Below, in pieces: positions 25,228-33,788 of a stretch of 64,000 nucleotides of DNA. Numbering within the stretch: position 1 is the stretch's first letter; each line of letters starts with the position of its first letter. The DNA is taken from positions 123,193 through 187,192 of the forward strand of contig NZ_JASCIS010000015.1 in NCBI RefSeq assembly GCF_029968015.1. The letters are read 5' to 3'. Source of the stretch: Streptomyces luteolus (GTDB lineage: Bacteria; Actinomycetota; Actinomycetes; Streptomycetales; Streptomycetaceae). The notes beneath the pieces are model-generated. The model ran no database searches. It was not told the origin of the DNA and saw nothing but the letters and a program-made list of their open reading frames with translations. A program made the translations under genes and the position numbers.

Positions 25228-25734
25228 TCAGGCGCTGGTGGCGTAGGCCGCCGGGTCGGTGGCCTCCTTGGCGAGGGTCACGAGCGTGAGGCGCTCGTTC
25301 ACCTGCCGGGTGCCGACGGGGGCGTAGCCGTGCTTGCGGTAGAGCTGCAGGTTGTTCTCGCTGCGGTGGCCCGTGAACAGCTGGAAGCTCTTGACGGCGC
25401 CCGCGAGGGTGAGGCGCTCCTCGATCGCGAGCAGGAGCCGGCCGCCGAGGCCGTGGCGCTGCATCCGCGGGTGCACGATCAGCTTGTCGATCCGGGCCGT
25501 GCCGTCGGCGTCGACCCCGCCGCGCACCGAGGCGACGACCTCCGTGCCGAGCCGGGCCACCAGGACGCAGCCGGCGTCCAGTTCGGCACGCAGCGAGTCG
25601 AGGGGCTGGGTGAGCGGCTCGATGGAGTAGTCGCCGTACAGCTCCGCCTCGCTCTGGTAGCAGAGGTACTGCAGTTTCAGAATCTGCTCGGCGTCCTGAG
25701 TCTCCGCCGCTGAGATGGTCACGCTCATGCCCAT
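25228..25734 (-). CDS. GNAT N-acetyltransferase
   Basis: A 168-residue single-domain GNAT. The acetyl-CoA segment is IDKLIVHPRMQRHGLGGRLLLAIE, followed by FQLFTGHRSENNLQLYRKHGYAPVGTRQ, the usual C-terminal motif. The N-terminus (VTISAAETQDAEQILKLQYLCYQSE) resembles members that act on small amines or peptides. The start is ATG 25734, with a GGGAGG site. ATG 25728 is equally possible. Confidence 0.85.
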   Translation of the reverse strand: MGMSVTISAAETQDAEQILKLQYLCYQSEAELYGDYSIEPLTQPLDSLRAELDAGCVLVARLGTEVVASVRGGVDADGTARIDKLIVHPRMQRHGLGGRLLLAIEERLTLAGAVKSFQLFTGHRSENNLQLYRKHGYAPVGTRQVNERLTLVTLAKEATDPAAYATSA

Positions 25735-25810
25735 ATGCGCACGCCTCCCGCTCACCTGTCCGCCGGTTGCCCTTGCTCGCACCTTTCCCCAACAGTCCGG
25801 GTGCCGCAAC

Positions 25811-25911
25811 CTCCGCGAGCATTCTGCCCACGCATCCCAGGCCCCGGGAACGCTCCAGCCCCAAACTGCCTTGTGAGATAGTCAACTTCCCTGGGATTTC
25901 GCGGTACGGGG
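25811..25911 (-). pseudogene. Decayed fragment of a sigma-like gene 3' end
   Basis: On the minus strand the frame reads YREIPGKLTISQGSLGLERS and continues GLGCVGRMLAEVA. This aligns with YREIAGELGISQGSVGPERA and CLERLRMLLAVE at the end of the intact sigma-like gene just upstream (26038-26544). Only about 30 codons remain, with substitutions throughout, and there is no start of its own. It is the remnant of a tandem paralogue. Confidence 0.75.
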
Positions 25912-26037
25912 TGACGGTCTGCGTCGGCCACCCCACCGGCCCGACCCGCACTCCCGGGCCACGGCAGCCGCAGGGGCCGGCCACGGCTGCCTCGCCGACT
26001 GGTGCGGCGAGGGCCGCCGGGGGGGTGCGTCTCCCGG

Positions 26038-26544
26038 CTAGACGCCGAAGTCCTCCACCGCCAGCAGCATGCGGAGGCGTTCCAGGCAGCGGGCGCGTTC
26101 CGGACCCACGCTGCCCTGAGAGATGCCCAACTCCCCCGCGATTTCCCGGTACGTCAGATCGCGAGGCGACAGCAGCGCGTCGACCAGCGTGGCGCACCGG
26201 GCAGGCAACCGCCGCACGGCGTCCCGGAGGAGTCGGCGGCGCTCGGCCCTGAGGAGAGCGCGTTCGGGGCAGGTGTGCGCCGTGGGGGCCGGATCGCCGC
26301 CGTAGCACCGTTCCCGTGCGCCGGCCCACTCCTCGCGGCAGGCCTCCGCGTGGACGCTCTCCCGCAGCCACCGCTCCGGATCGGCAGGTGGGCCGATCCG
26401 GTCGAGGTGTTCCAACAGCCTTACCCACACGGCCTGTTCCAGATCGTCGGGGTCGACCCCGACGACCGGCGCCTCGGCGGCCACTTCGGCGACGAGCAGC
26501 GGGCGCAGTGCGGTCACCAGGTGTTCTGCGCAGTTGTGGATCAT
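26038..26544 (-). CDS. Sigma-70-like (region 4) regulatory protein
   Basis: A 168-residue protein with weak region-2-like sequence (DPDDLEQAVWVRLLEHLDRIG, ERWLRESVHAEACREEW), a cysteine pair, and a C-terminal region-4 helix-turn-helix (RLPARCATLVDALL, then LTYREIAGELGISQGSVGPERARCLERLRM). It belongs to the ECF-like sigma group, but region 2 is short. It may act as a sigma factor or only as a DNA-binding regulator. No anti-sigma gene is adjacent. A decayed second copy of its 3' end lies 127 bp beyond its stop. Confidence 0.75.
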   Translation of the reverse strand: MIHNCAEHLVTALRPLLVAEVAAEAPVVGVDPDDLEQAVWVRLLEHLDRIGPPADPERWLRESVHAEACREEWAGARERCYGGDPAPTAHTCPERALLRAERRRLLRDAVRRLPARCATLVDALLSPRDLTYREIAGELGISQGSVGPERARCLERLRMLLAVEDFGV

Positions 26545-26717
26545 GCCGGTGGTGACGCGCCCGCCCCGGCGCGGAGTTTCCGGAGCGGGCCGGAGTCACC
26601 CGCAGCGGTCCGCGGCCCTCCGCGCTTGACGCGACGGGCGGCTCGCGACCCTCGACCGCCGTCGCCCCCAACAGAGGTGCAGGGCACGGTGGTTGCCCCG
26701 CCTTACGCACCCGCCCC

Positions 26718-27920
26718 CTAATCCCCGCGGAAGTCCTCCGCCGCGAGCAGCGCCGTGTCCGGGTTGTCGGAGAAGATTCCGTCGATGCCCGTGGCGAAGT
26801 ACGTCTTGAGCGCGCCGAAGACGTCCCCGTACGCGTTGGGGTCCGTGCCCTTGCGGAAGTCCAGCGGGAGGAAGGTGTTCTCGTTGCGCATCGTGTACGG
26901 GTGGAGGAGCAGGTCCTCCGCGTGGGCGTCCCGGACCAGGGTCGTGGGCTCGGTGAGGCGGCCCTCCTTGTCGCGCGGGATGACCAGGTCGAGCGTGGGC
27001 CCGATGCCCTGGGCGTACGAGGCGATCCACTTCAGGCCCTCGGGCTTGACCAGGTCGGCGACGGTGCGCGGGTCGCCCGACTCCACGAAGTCCCAGGGGC
27101 GGCTGGACGCGCTGGAGAGCAGCACCACGCGCGGCCCGTCGATGAGCCTGCTCATCCGCTGCATGCTGCTCGGCTCGAATGACTGGACGAAGTTCGGGGA
27201 GTGCTTCTTGTGCCGCCCGTACCTGCGGAGCAGCTTCGCGAGCGGCTCCTCCAGGCCGAGGCCGAGCTTGCGGAAGTACGTGGGGTGCTTGGTCTCGATG
27301 TGCAGCCAGACCGGACGGCCCCGCCGACGCCCCTCCTTCTCGGCCCAGCGCAGCACCTCTTCGAGCGTGGGCACCTCCCAGTGGCCGTCGTAGACCGTGT
27401 TCTCCTGGCGGTTCTTCGGGATGCGCTCCTTCGCGCGCAGCGTCTTCAGCTCGGCGAGCGTGAAGTCCTCCGTGAACCAGCCGGTCAGGGACTTCCCGTC
27501 GACGGACTTCGTGGCCTTGCGGGCGGCGAACTCGGGGTGGTCGGCGACATCGGTCGTGCCGGTGATGTCGTTCTCGTGACGGCATACGAGATGGCCGTCC
27601 TTGGTGGGCACCAGGTCCTGCTCGATGACGTGCGCGCCCATGTCGAGGGCGAGTTGGTACGAGCCGAGGGTGTGCTCGGGCCGGTACCCGCTGGCGCCGC
27701 GGTGCGCGACGACCGTCGGCACCGGCAGCGAGGCGACGCCACGGCGCCCCGAACCGCTCCCGCCGTCGTCGGCTCTCGCCGTGCCGGCCAGGCCGAACGC
27801 GGCTCCGCCCGCGCCGAGCACCGCCGCGCCGAGCAGGGAACGCCTGCCGGGTCCGCCCGCGCCCGACCGCTCCCCCGCCATGTCCCGCTGACCCTGCCGG
27901 CCCTGCTCTCCGTGGCTCAT
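26718..27920 (-). CDS. glpQ: Secreted glycerophosphodiester phosphodiesterase
   Basis: A 400-residue exported enzyme. A twin-arginine signal (GRRSLLGAAVLGAGG at 25-39, cleavage after about residue 50) leads to the GDPD barrel: catalytic VAHRGASGYRPEHT at 71-84, metal ligands Glu100 and Asp102 (VIEQDLVPTKDGHLV), then HIETKHPTYF and the C-terminal GIFSDNPD. It hydrolyses glycerophosphodiesters, or teichoic acid glycerol phosphate, to glycerol-3-phosphate and alcohol. In Streptomyces such genes are often PhoP-controlled. No PHO box was confirmed here. GAGGAG precedes the start. Confidence 0.93.
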   Translation of the reverse strand: MSHGEQGRQGQRDMAGERSGAGGPGRRSLLGAAVLGAGGAAFGLAGTARADDGGSGSGRRGVASLPVPTVVAHRGASGYRPEHTLGSYQLALDMGAHVIEQDLVPTKDGHLVCRHENDITGTTDVADHPEFAARKATKSVDGKSLTGWFTEDFTLAELKTLRAKERIPKNRQENTVYDGHWEVPTLEEVLRWAEKEGRRRGRPVWLHIETKHPTYFRKLGLGLEEPLAKLLRRYGRHKKHSPNFVQSFEPSSMQRMSRLIDGPRVVLLSSASSRPWDFVESGDPRTVADLVKPEGLKWIASYAQGIGPTLDLVIPRDKEGRLTEPTTLVRDAHAEDLLLHPYTMRNENTFLPLDFRKGTDPNAYGDVFGALKTYFATGIDGIFSDNPDTALLAAEDFRGD

Positions 27921-28155
27921 ATGCGCTCCTCGCGCTCGTGGTGTGCACGCGCCTGTCGGCTGACTGGCCGATGTTAGGGCCCGTCAGATGGCGGAAGGGA
28001 GCCCCTGGCACCAAGGAACGGCCAACGGAGAGCCAACATGGATCAACAGTGCGTATCCAGTGGATGAACCCCGGTGTGCATTCCGGACGTGTCCGCGAGT
28101 ATCGTCCTCACCTGCACAGTCGCCCCTTGCCAGACCCTTGACACCGGAGGAACCG

Positions 28156-28827
28156 TTGTCCCGCTTCGCGTTCATCAAGGCAGTGCTCGGACCGGTCATG
28201 CGCCTGATGTTCCGTCCACGGGTGGAGGGCGCGGTAAACATTCCGGGCGACGGCCCCGTGATCCTCGCGGGCAACCACCTGACGTTCATCGACTCGATGA
28301 TCCTGCCGCTCGTCTGCGACCGGCAGGTGTTCTTCATCGGCAAGGACGAGTACGTCACGGGCAAGAGCCTCAAGGGCCGCCTGATGGCGTGGTTCTTCAC
28401 CGGCGTCGGCATGATCCCGGTGGACCGGGACGGCGGCCGCGGCGGTGTCGCGGCGCTGATGACCGGCCACCGTGTCCTGGAGCAGGGCCGTATCTTCGGC
28501 ATCTACCCGGAGGGCACCCGCTCCCCCGACGGCCGCCTGTACCGCGGCCGCACCGGCATCGCCCGGCTGACCCTGATGACCGGCGCCCCGGTGGTGCCGT
28601 TCGCGATGATCGGCACGGACAAGCTGCAGCCGGGCGGCGCGGGCCTGCCGCGCCCGGGCCGGGTCACGGTCCGCTTCGGCGAGGCGATGGAGTTCTCGCG
28701 GTACGAGGGCATGGACCGTGACCGCTATGTGCTGCGGGCCGTGACGGACTCCGTCATGGCCGAGGTCATGGCGCTGTCCGGTCAGGAGTACGTGGACATG
28801 TACGCGACCAAGGCGAAGGCCGCCTGA
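28156..28827 (+). CDS. plsC: 1-acylglycerol-3-phosphate O-acyltransferase (PlsC-like)
   Basis: A 223-residue acyltransferase. The active-site motif is NHLTFIDS (His41-X4-Asp46), with the glycerol-phosphate motif YPEGTRSPDG at 117-126 and VVPFAMIGTD later. It acylates lysophosphatidate in phospholipid synthesis at the inner membrane face. The start is an uncommon TTG at 28156, fixed by a strong CGGAGG site 7 nt upstream and by the N-terminal helix it yields. It is divergent from glpQ across 235 bp, which carry no other clear signal. Confidence 0.9.
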   Translation: MSRFAFIKAVLGPVMRLMFRPRVEGAVNIPGDGPVILAGNHLTFIDSMILPLVCDRQVFFIGKDEYVTGKSLKGRLMAWFFTGVGMIPVDRDGGRGGVAALMTGHRVLEQGRIFGIYPEGTRSPDGRLYRGRTGIARLTLMTGAPVVPFAMIGTDKLQPGGAGLPRPGRVTVRFGEAMEFSRYEGMDRDRYVLRAVTDSVMAEVMALSGQEYVDMYATKAKAA

Positions 28828-28831
28828 AAAT

Positions 28832-28912
28832 CAGCCCCTCCGGCGTTTCCTGTCAGCCCCTCCGGCGTTTGAGGAGCGGGGGCCGGGGCGGAGCCCCTGG
28901 GGGTGAGCCCGG
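28832..28912 (+). repeat. Dispersed terminator-like element, copy B (with a partial duplicate)
   Basis: CAGCCCCTCCGGCGTTT occurs twice, at about 28836-28852 and 28854-28870, the second continuing GAGGAGCGGGGG and then a GC-rich hairpin. It begins 5 bp after the plsC stop, in the sense direction of plsC. Confidence 0.8.
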
Positions 28913-28926
28913 CCCCGTTCACCTTG

Positions 28927-30468
28927 CTAGTGCTCCAGCCCGTCTTCGAGCCGCTGCCCCTTGAGCATGAACCACGCCGCCACCGCCGTGGCGAACAGCA
29001 CCGCCGCCGCGACGCCCGCCGCCGTCTCGAAGCCCGTCGTGAACGACGCCTGTGCCGACGCGAGCAGCTTCGCGCCCTGTTCCGCGGGCAGTTGGTTCAC
29101 CACCTCGACCGCTCCGCCGAGCGAGTCCTGGGCCGCGGTGACCGCCTGGGCCGGTACGCCCTCGGGGACCGTGAAGCCGCGGTAGATACCGGTGACGACC
29201 GAGCCGAGCAGGGCGATGCCGAGGGCCGAGCCCAGTTCGTACGCCGTCTCGGAGACCGCGGATGCCGCGCCCGCCTGCTCCTTGGGGACGCTGGAGAGGA
29301 TGACGTCGGCGGTCACCGTGAAGGCGAGGCCGGCGCCCGCGCCGCCGAGGAACAGCGCGACGCACATCAGGACAACGGGGGTGTGCGCGTCGAGGGCCGT
29401 GCACGCGGCGAGCGCCAGGCCGACCGCCGCGAGCCCGGCCGACACGGTGAGCCGGACCGAGGTCCGCCGGGCGACGAGGCCCGCGACGAGCCCCGTGCCC
29501 ACCGCGCCGAGGGCCGCGGGCAGTTCGATGAGCCCGGCGCCCAACGGTGAGCGCATCTGCACCAGTTGCAGGAACTGGGAGAGGAAGAAGACCAGGCCGG
29601 CGAGGCCGAGGATGGTCAGCAGGTCGGCGAGGACGGCCCCGGAGAAGCCGCGGTGCTGGAAGAGCCGCATGTCGAGCAGCGGCGACTTGAGCGTCAACTG
29701 CCGCCGGGCGAACCAGATCAGGCCGACAACGCCCACCACCGCGGCGACCGCGATGTCCCAGCGGAATCCGTGCACGGCCGCCTCCTTCACGGCGTACACC
29801 ACCGCGACCATGCCCACCAGGGAGAGCACGACGCTGAGCAGGTCCCACGGGCCCGGGTGCGGGTCGCGCGACTCGGGCAGCAGCTTGATGCCGACGAGCA
29901 CCAGGACCGCCATCACCGGCAGGTTGATCAGGAAGACCGAGCCCCACCAGAAGTGGTTGAGCAGGGTGCCGCCGACGAGCGGACCGACCGCGGCGCCGGC
30001 CGAGGCGGCGGCGCCCCAGATGCCGACGGCGACGCTGCGCTCCTTGGGGTCGTGGAAGATGTTCCGGATCAGCGCGAGGGTCGACGGCATCAGCGTCGCA
30101 CCCGCGACACCGAGCAGCGCGCGGGCCAGGATCATCATCTCGGGCGTGGTGGCGTACGCGTTGAGCACCGAGACCGCGCCGAACGCGACCGCGCCCGTGA
30201 GCAGCAGCTTCTTGCGGCCGATGCGGTCGCCGAGGCTGCCCATGGAGACGAGCAGACCGGCGATCACGAACGAGTAGACGTCACCGATCCAGAGCAGCTG
30301 GGTGCCGGACGGCTTGAGGTCCTCGCTGAGGAACGGGGTGGCGAGGCCGAGTACGGTCGCGTCCACCGCGACGAGCAGGACGGCCAGGACGAGCACGGCG
30401 AGGGCGAGCCAGCGGCCCGGGTGACGCCCCTCCTGCTCCTTCGTCACACGCTGCGCTGTGCTGGTCAT
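28927..30468 (-). CDS. DHA2-type MFS drug efflux transporter
   Basis: A 513-residue major facilitator with about 14 transmembrane helices. Motif A is GSLGDRIGRKKLLL, motif B-like LARALLGVAGATLMPSTLALI, motif C GAAVGPLVGGTLL, and the DATVLGLATPFL N-terminal motif is DHA2-typical. It should export cationic or antibiotic-like compounds by proton antiport. The ATG overlaps the stop of the upstream TetR gene (ATGA), so regulator and pump are translated together. A SmvA/QacA-like role is the best family guess. Confidence 0.9.
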   Translation of the reverse strand: MTSTAQRVTKEQEGRHPGRWLALAVLVLAVLLVAVDATVLGLATPFLSEDLKPSGTQLLWIGDVYSFVIAGLLVSMGSLGDRIGRKKLLLTGAVAFGAVSVLNAYATTPEMMILARALLGVAGATLMPSTLALIRNIFHDPKERSVAVGIWGAAASAGAAVGPLVGGTLLNHFWWGSVFLINLPVMAVLVLVGIKLLPESRDPHPGPWDLLSVVLSLVGMVAVVYAVKEAAVHGFRWDIAVAAVVGVVGLIWFARRQLTLKSPLLDMRLFQHRGFSGAVLADLLTILGLAGLVFFLSQFLQLVQMRSPLGAGLIELPAALGAVGTGLVAGLVARRTSVRLTVSAGLAAVGLALAACTALDAHTPVVLMCVALFLGGAGAGLAFTVTADVILSSVPKEQAGAASAVSETAYELGSALGIALLGSVVTGIYRGFTVPEGVPAQAVTAAQDSLGGAVEVVNQLPAEQGAKLLASAQASFTTGFETAAGVAAAVLFATAVAAWFMLKGQRLEDGLEH

Positions 30469-31016
30469 TTCTCCACGCTCCGCCGGGCGCCGCCGAGCAG
30501 CAACTCGACGATCATGTACTGGAATTCCTTGGCCGCGAGCCGTCCGTCCTGGACGGCCCAGGCGCCCGCGCCCACGAGTCCGTAGAACGCCTCGGTGAGC
30601 CAGGCCGGGGTCAGGTCGATCCGGAAGACGCCCTGTTCCTGTCCGCGCCGGAAGAGGCGGGAGACGCGGGCGTCGAGCCGGGCCCAGCCCTCGTTCTGCT
30701 GGTCGCCCTCGAAGAGCTGGTTCTCGCCGACGAGGAAGGACAGGAGCGGGCCGAGGGGCTCCACTTCGGCGACGAGCCGTCGTACGGCGTCGTCGGCCTG
30801 CCCCTCGTCGAGCGCCGCCGCGTCGATGGCGGCCTCCAGCTCCTGGATGCCCATCTCCTCCAAGGCCCTGACCAGCGCTTCCCGCCCGGCGAAGTGCCGG
30901 TGCAGGGTGGCGCGGCCGATGCCTGCGGCGCGGGCGACCTCGTCCATGGTCGCCGTCGACTTCCGGGAGAGCAGGGCGGCGGCGGAGCGGAGCACCTGGG
31001 TGCGGTCGACTGTCAT
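30465..31016 (-). CDS. TetR-family repressor of the efflux pump
   Basis: A 183-residue TetR regulator. The N-terminal helix-turn-helix (ATMDEVARAAGIGRATLHRHFAGREALVRAL) lies at about 22-52, and the ligand domain follows with the TetR_C-like WLTEAFYGLVGAGAW segment. A perfect palindrome 19 bp upstream of its start (31035-31054) is the likely operator, implying autorepression relieved by a pump substrate. The start is ATG 31016. An upstream in-frame ATG at 31043 would lie inside the operator and is rejected. Confidence 0.92.
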   Translation of the reverse strand: MTVDRTQVLRSAAALLSRKSTATMDEVARAAGIGRATLHRHFAGREALVRALEEMGIQELEAAIDAAALDEGQADDAVRRLVAEVEPLGPLLSFLVGENQLFEGDQQNEGWARLDARVSRLFRRGQEQGVFRIDLTPAWLTEAFYGLVGAGAWAVQDGRLAAKEFQYMIVELLLGGARRSVEK

Positions 31017-31034
31017 GAGACAACCGTACCCCAA

Positions 31035-31054
31035 GTGAGACACAAATGTCTCAC
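31035..31054. promoter_or_regulatory. TetR operator palindrome
   Basis: GTGAGACA-N4-TGTCTCAC, perfect 8-bp arms. A -10-like TACGGT (31023-31028 on the minus strand) lies just downstream, so repressor binding would cover the -35 region. Confidence 0.8.
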
Positions 31055-31064
31055 CTGATCATTC

Positions 31065-31106
31065 CACGCCTCACGAGTGGGAGAACACGCCTCACGAGTG
31101 GGAGAA
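31065..31106. repeat. 21-bp tandem duplication
   Basis: 31065-31085 and 31086-31106 are identical. The second copy ends just before the ribosome site of the HAD-like gene, so it extends that gene's leader. Confidence 0.9.
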
Positions 31107-31122
31107 GGGGAAGGCTGTGCGC

Positions 31123-31530
31123 ATGACGAGACCCTTACTGCTCATCGACGTCGACGTTCCGCTGCGGCCCGAGCAGGGAGGCGAGCTGCTCATCCTGACC
31201 GAGCAGTACGAGCTGGTGTGGGCGACGGCCGGGGAGAGGGAGGGGAGCGCGCGGGTCGGGCACCGGCTCGGGCTGCCCGAGCTGCCGTTCGTCGACTGGC
31301 CCGCGCTGCACTGCGCATCCCCGCGCGGGACCTTCTGGAAGACGAGCTACGTGCTTGAGTACGCGGCCGGGCGGCCGTTCGCCTGGGTCGACGACGACAT
31401 CACGGAGCACGACCACGCGTATGTGGAGCGGAACCACCTCGCCGCCGCCCTGTTGCTGCGCGTCGATCCCCGCTGCGGGCTCGCCCGGGCGGACTTCGAC
31501 GCGCTCGCTGACTGGGCGGCGGCGCTGTAG
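31123..31530 (+). CDS. HAD-like protein with a TTA codon, cap region apparently deleted
   Basis: A 135-residue protein resembling streptomycete HAD-like proteins: LLLIDVDVPL at the start, TEQYELVWATA, then LPFVDWPALH, TFWKTSYVLEYAAGRPFAWVDDDITEHD. From memory, family members carry DVDGPL followed by about 40 residues that are missing here, so the gene may be internally deleted and inactive. Codon 5 is TTA (31135-31137), preceded by an AGA codon, both rare in this genome. TTA makes translation depend on the bldA tRNA. ATG 31123 is preferred over GTG 31117. Confidence 0.65.
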   Translation: MTRPLLLIDVDVPLRPEQGGELLILTEQYELVWATAGEREGSARVGHRLGLPELPFVDWPALHCASPRGTFWKTSYVLEYAAGRPFAWVDDDITEHDHAYVERNHLAAALLLRVDPRCGLARADFDALADWAAAL

Positions 31531-31538
31531 GAACGCGA

Positions 31539-32966
31539 TCAGTGCTTGGCGGTGGCCCAGGCCTGCTGGACCGCGAGGTCGGCCTTGACCTCGGCGAGCT
31601 GGACGGCGACCGCCGAGGGCGCGGTGCCGCCGCGGCCGGAGCGCGAGGCGAGGGCGCCCGGCACGTTCAGGACCGTGCGCACCTCGGGCGTGAGGTGCTC
31701 GGAGATCTTCGCGAACTGCTCGTCGGTGAGCTGGTCGAGCTCGATGCCGTGCTGCTCGCACTCCTTGACGCACTCGCCCGCGACCTCGTGCGCGACGCGG
31801 AACGGCACGCCCTGCTTGACCAGCCACTCGGCGATGTCGGTGGCGAGCGAGAAGCCGGCCGGGGCGAGCTCCTCCATCCGCTCCCGGTTGACCGTGAGCG
31901 TGGCCATCATGCCGGTGAACGCCGGGAGCAGGACCTCCAGTTGGTCGCAGGAGTCGAAGACCGGCTCCTTGTCCTCCTGGAGGTCGCGGTTGTACGCGAG
32001 CGGGAGCGCCTTGAGGGTCGCGAGCAGGCCGGTCAGGTTGCCGATGAGGCGGCCGGACTTGCCGCGCGCCAGCTCGGCGATGTCCGGGTTCTTCTTCTGC
32101 GGCATGATCGACGAGCCGGTGGAGAAGGCGTCGTGGAGCGTGACGAAGGAGAACTCCTTCGTGTTCCAGAGGATGATCTCCTCGGCGATCCGGGAGAGGT
32201 TCACGCCGATCATCGCGGCGATGAAGGCGAACTCGGCGACGAAGTCACGCGAGGCCGTGCCGTCGATGGAGTTGCCCGCGCTGCCGTGCTCGAAGCCCAG
32301 GTCCTGCGCGACGGCCTCCGGGTCGAGGCCGAGCGAGGAGCCGGCGAGCGCGCCCGAACCGTAGGGGGAGACCGCCGTCCGGTCGTCCCACTGACGCAGC
32401 CGCTCGGCGTCCCGGGACAGGGACTGGACGTGCGCGAGGACATGGTGGGCGAAGAGCACCGGCTGGGCGTGCTGGAGGTGTGTGCGCCCCGGCATGGCGA
32501 CGTCCGGGTGGGCCTCGGCCAGGCCGACGAGGGCCTCCTGGAGCTCGGCGATCAGTCCGCCGATGATCCGGGCGTGGTCGCGCAGGTACATCCGGAAGAG
32601 CGTGGCGACCTGGTCGTTTCGGGACCGGCCGGCGCGCAGCTTGCCGCCGAGGTCCGGGCCGAGCCGCTCCAGGAGGCCGCGCTCCAGGGCGGTGTGCACG
32701 TCCTCGTCGGCGATGGTGCCGGTGAACTCACCACTGGCGACGTCCTGTTCGAGCAGGTCGAGCCCGGCGATCATCCGCTCCAGCTCGTCCGCCGTCAGCA
32801 GGCCCGCCTTGTGCAGCACGCGCGCGTGGGCCCGGGAGCCCGCGATGTCGTACGGGGCGAGGCGCCAGTCGAAGTGCACGGACGCGGAGAGTTTCGCCAG
32901 GGCCTCGGCGGGCCCGTCGGCGAAACGACCGCCCCACAGCCGTACGTCACCGCTGTTGCTGCTCAC
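31539..32966 (-). CDS. argH: Argininosuccinate lyase
   Basis: A 475-residue fumarase/aspartase-superfamily enzyme that splits argininosuccinate into arginine and fumarate, the last step of arginine synthesis. Key segments are LWGGRFADGPAEAL at the start, AGRSRNDQVATLFRMYL, GRTHLQHAQPV, the signature GSSIMPQKKNPDIAEL, and the C-terminal Q-Q-A end. The GTG start at 32966 has a GAGGAG site. A candidate ArgR site lies 65 bp upstream. It is separated from the main arg operon by two plus-strand genes. Confidence 0.97.
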   Translation of the reverse strand: MSSNSGDVRLWGGRFADGPAEALAKLSASVHFDWRLAPYDIAGSRAHARVLHKAGLLTADELERMIAGLDLLEQDVASGEFTGTIADEDVHTALERGLLERLGPDLGGKLRAGRSRNDQVATLFRMYLRDHARIIGGLIAELQEALVGLAEAHPDVAMPGRTHLQHAQPVLFAHHVLAHVQSLSRDAERLRQWDDRTAVSPYGSGALAGSSLGLDPEAVAQDLGFEHGSAGNSIDGTASRDFVAEFAFIAAMIGVNLSRIAEEIILWNTKEFSFVTLHDAFSTGSSIMPQKKNPDIAELARGKSGRLIGNLTGLLATLKALPLAYNRDLQEDKEPVFDSCDQLEVLLPAFTGMMATLTVNRERMEELAPAGFSLATDIAEWLVKQGVPFRVAHEVAGECVKECEQHGIELDQLTDEQFAKISEHLTPEVRTVLNVPGALASRSGRGGTAPSAVAVQLAEVKADLAVQQAWATAKH

Positions 32967-33006
32967 TGCTCTGCTCCTCGGGGTGGGTGATGGGCGGCAC
33001 ACGCTC

Positions 33007-33050
33007 ACGCTACTGCTCTGCGACAGGACGTGTATGCATGAGTATGCAGT
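33007..33050 (-). promoter_or_regulatory. argH promoter with candidate ARG box
   Basis: On the minus strand ACTGCATACTCATGCATACA (33031-33050) carries two TGCATA-type half sites as in streptomycete ARG boxes. A -10-like TAGCGT lies at 33007-33012. Bound ArgR would cover the -35 region. Confidence 0.65.
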
Positions 33051-33132
33051 GGACCGTATGTTTCGTCAATCTGCCTGCCCGTCGGCAGAATTTGTTAGAC
33101 AAACGAATAACTTTTCGTCGATAATCCAGGGC

Positions 33133-33717
33133 ATGGGAAAGACCTACGAGCGCATAGACGGCAGGCTGCGTACCTTCATCGAGGCGCAGCCGGTGTTCTT
33201 CACGGCCACCGCGCCGCTCGACGAGAGCGGCACGATCAACCTCTCCCCCAAGGGCCTCTCCGGCTCCTTCGCGGTCCTCGACGAGCAGCGCGTGGCGTAT
33301 CTGGACTTCGCCGGGAGCCACGCCGAGACCGTCGCGCACCTGCGCGAGAACGGCCGTATCACGCTCATGTGGTGCGCCTTCCAGGGCCCGCCGAACATCG
33401 TCCGCGTGCACGGCCGCGGCGAGCCCGTCTTCCGCGACGACCCGCGCTTCCCCGAACTCCTGGCCCGCTTCCCGGACATCGACCCGGCCCTGCACGGGCT
33501 GCGCGCGATCGTCGTCGTCACCGCCGAGCACATCCGCGACAGCTGCGGTTACGGCGTGCCCTTCATGACGTACGACGAGGACCGCGATCTGCACGCCAGG
33601 CGGTTCGCCCGCGAGGACGACGCCACGCTGAGCGCGTACTTCGAGAAGCGGACGATCGCCCAGAGCATGGACGGACTGCCGGGGGTGCCGCTTCCGCTGC
33701 CGCCGAGCCGCGCCTGA
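33133..33717 (+). CDS. Pyridoxamine 5'-phosphate oxidase-like flavoprotein
   Basis: A 194-residue PNPOx-fold protein. It begins MGKTYERIDGRLRTFIEAQPVFF, then NLSPKGLSGSFAVLD, the flavin-contact region VAYLDFAGSHAETVAHLRENGRITLMWCAFQGPPNIVRVHG, and the C-terminal DSCGYGVPFM. This matches a family of F420- or FMN-binding small oxidoreductases, not true PdxH. A TAGACA-N18-GATAAT promoter-like pair lies just upstream, ending 7 nt before the ATG. The reaction is unknown. Confidence 0.85.
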   Translation: MGKTYERIDGRLRTFIEAQPVFFTATAPLDESGTINLSPKGLSGSFAVLDEQRVAYLDFAGSHAETVAHLRENGRITLMWCAFQGPPNIVRVHGRGEPVFRDDPRFPELLARFPDIDPALHGLRAIVVVTAEHIRDSCGYGVPFMTYDEDRDLHARRFAREDDATLSAYFEKRTIAQSMDGLPGVPLPLPPSRA

Positions 33718-33788
33718 GCGACTGGCTGTAGCGACCACATACCGAGACGGCATTGCGGTGCCCGTCCGACAGCGCGTTGCATCCTCGC

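Noticed and set aside
25963..26011. Two hairpins after the sigma-like gene as a terminator
   Set aside because: Stems are short (7-8 bp) with 7-13 nt loops and no T tract, so I did not list them as a terminator.
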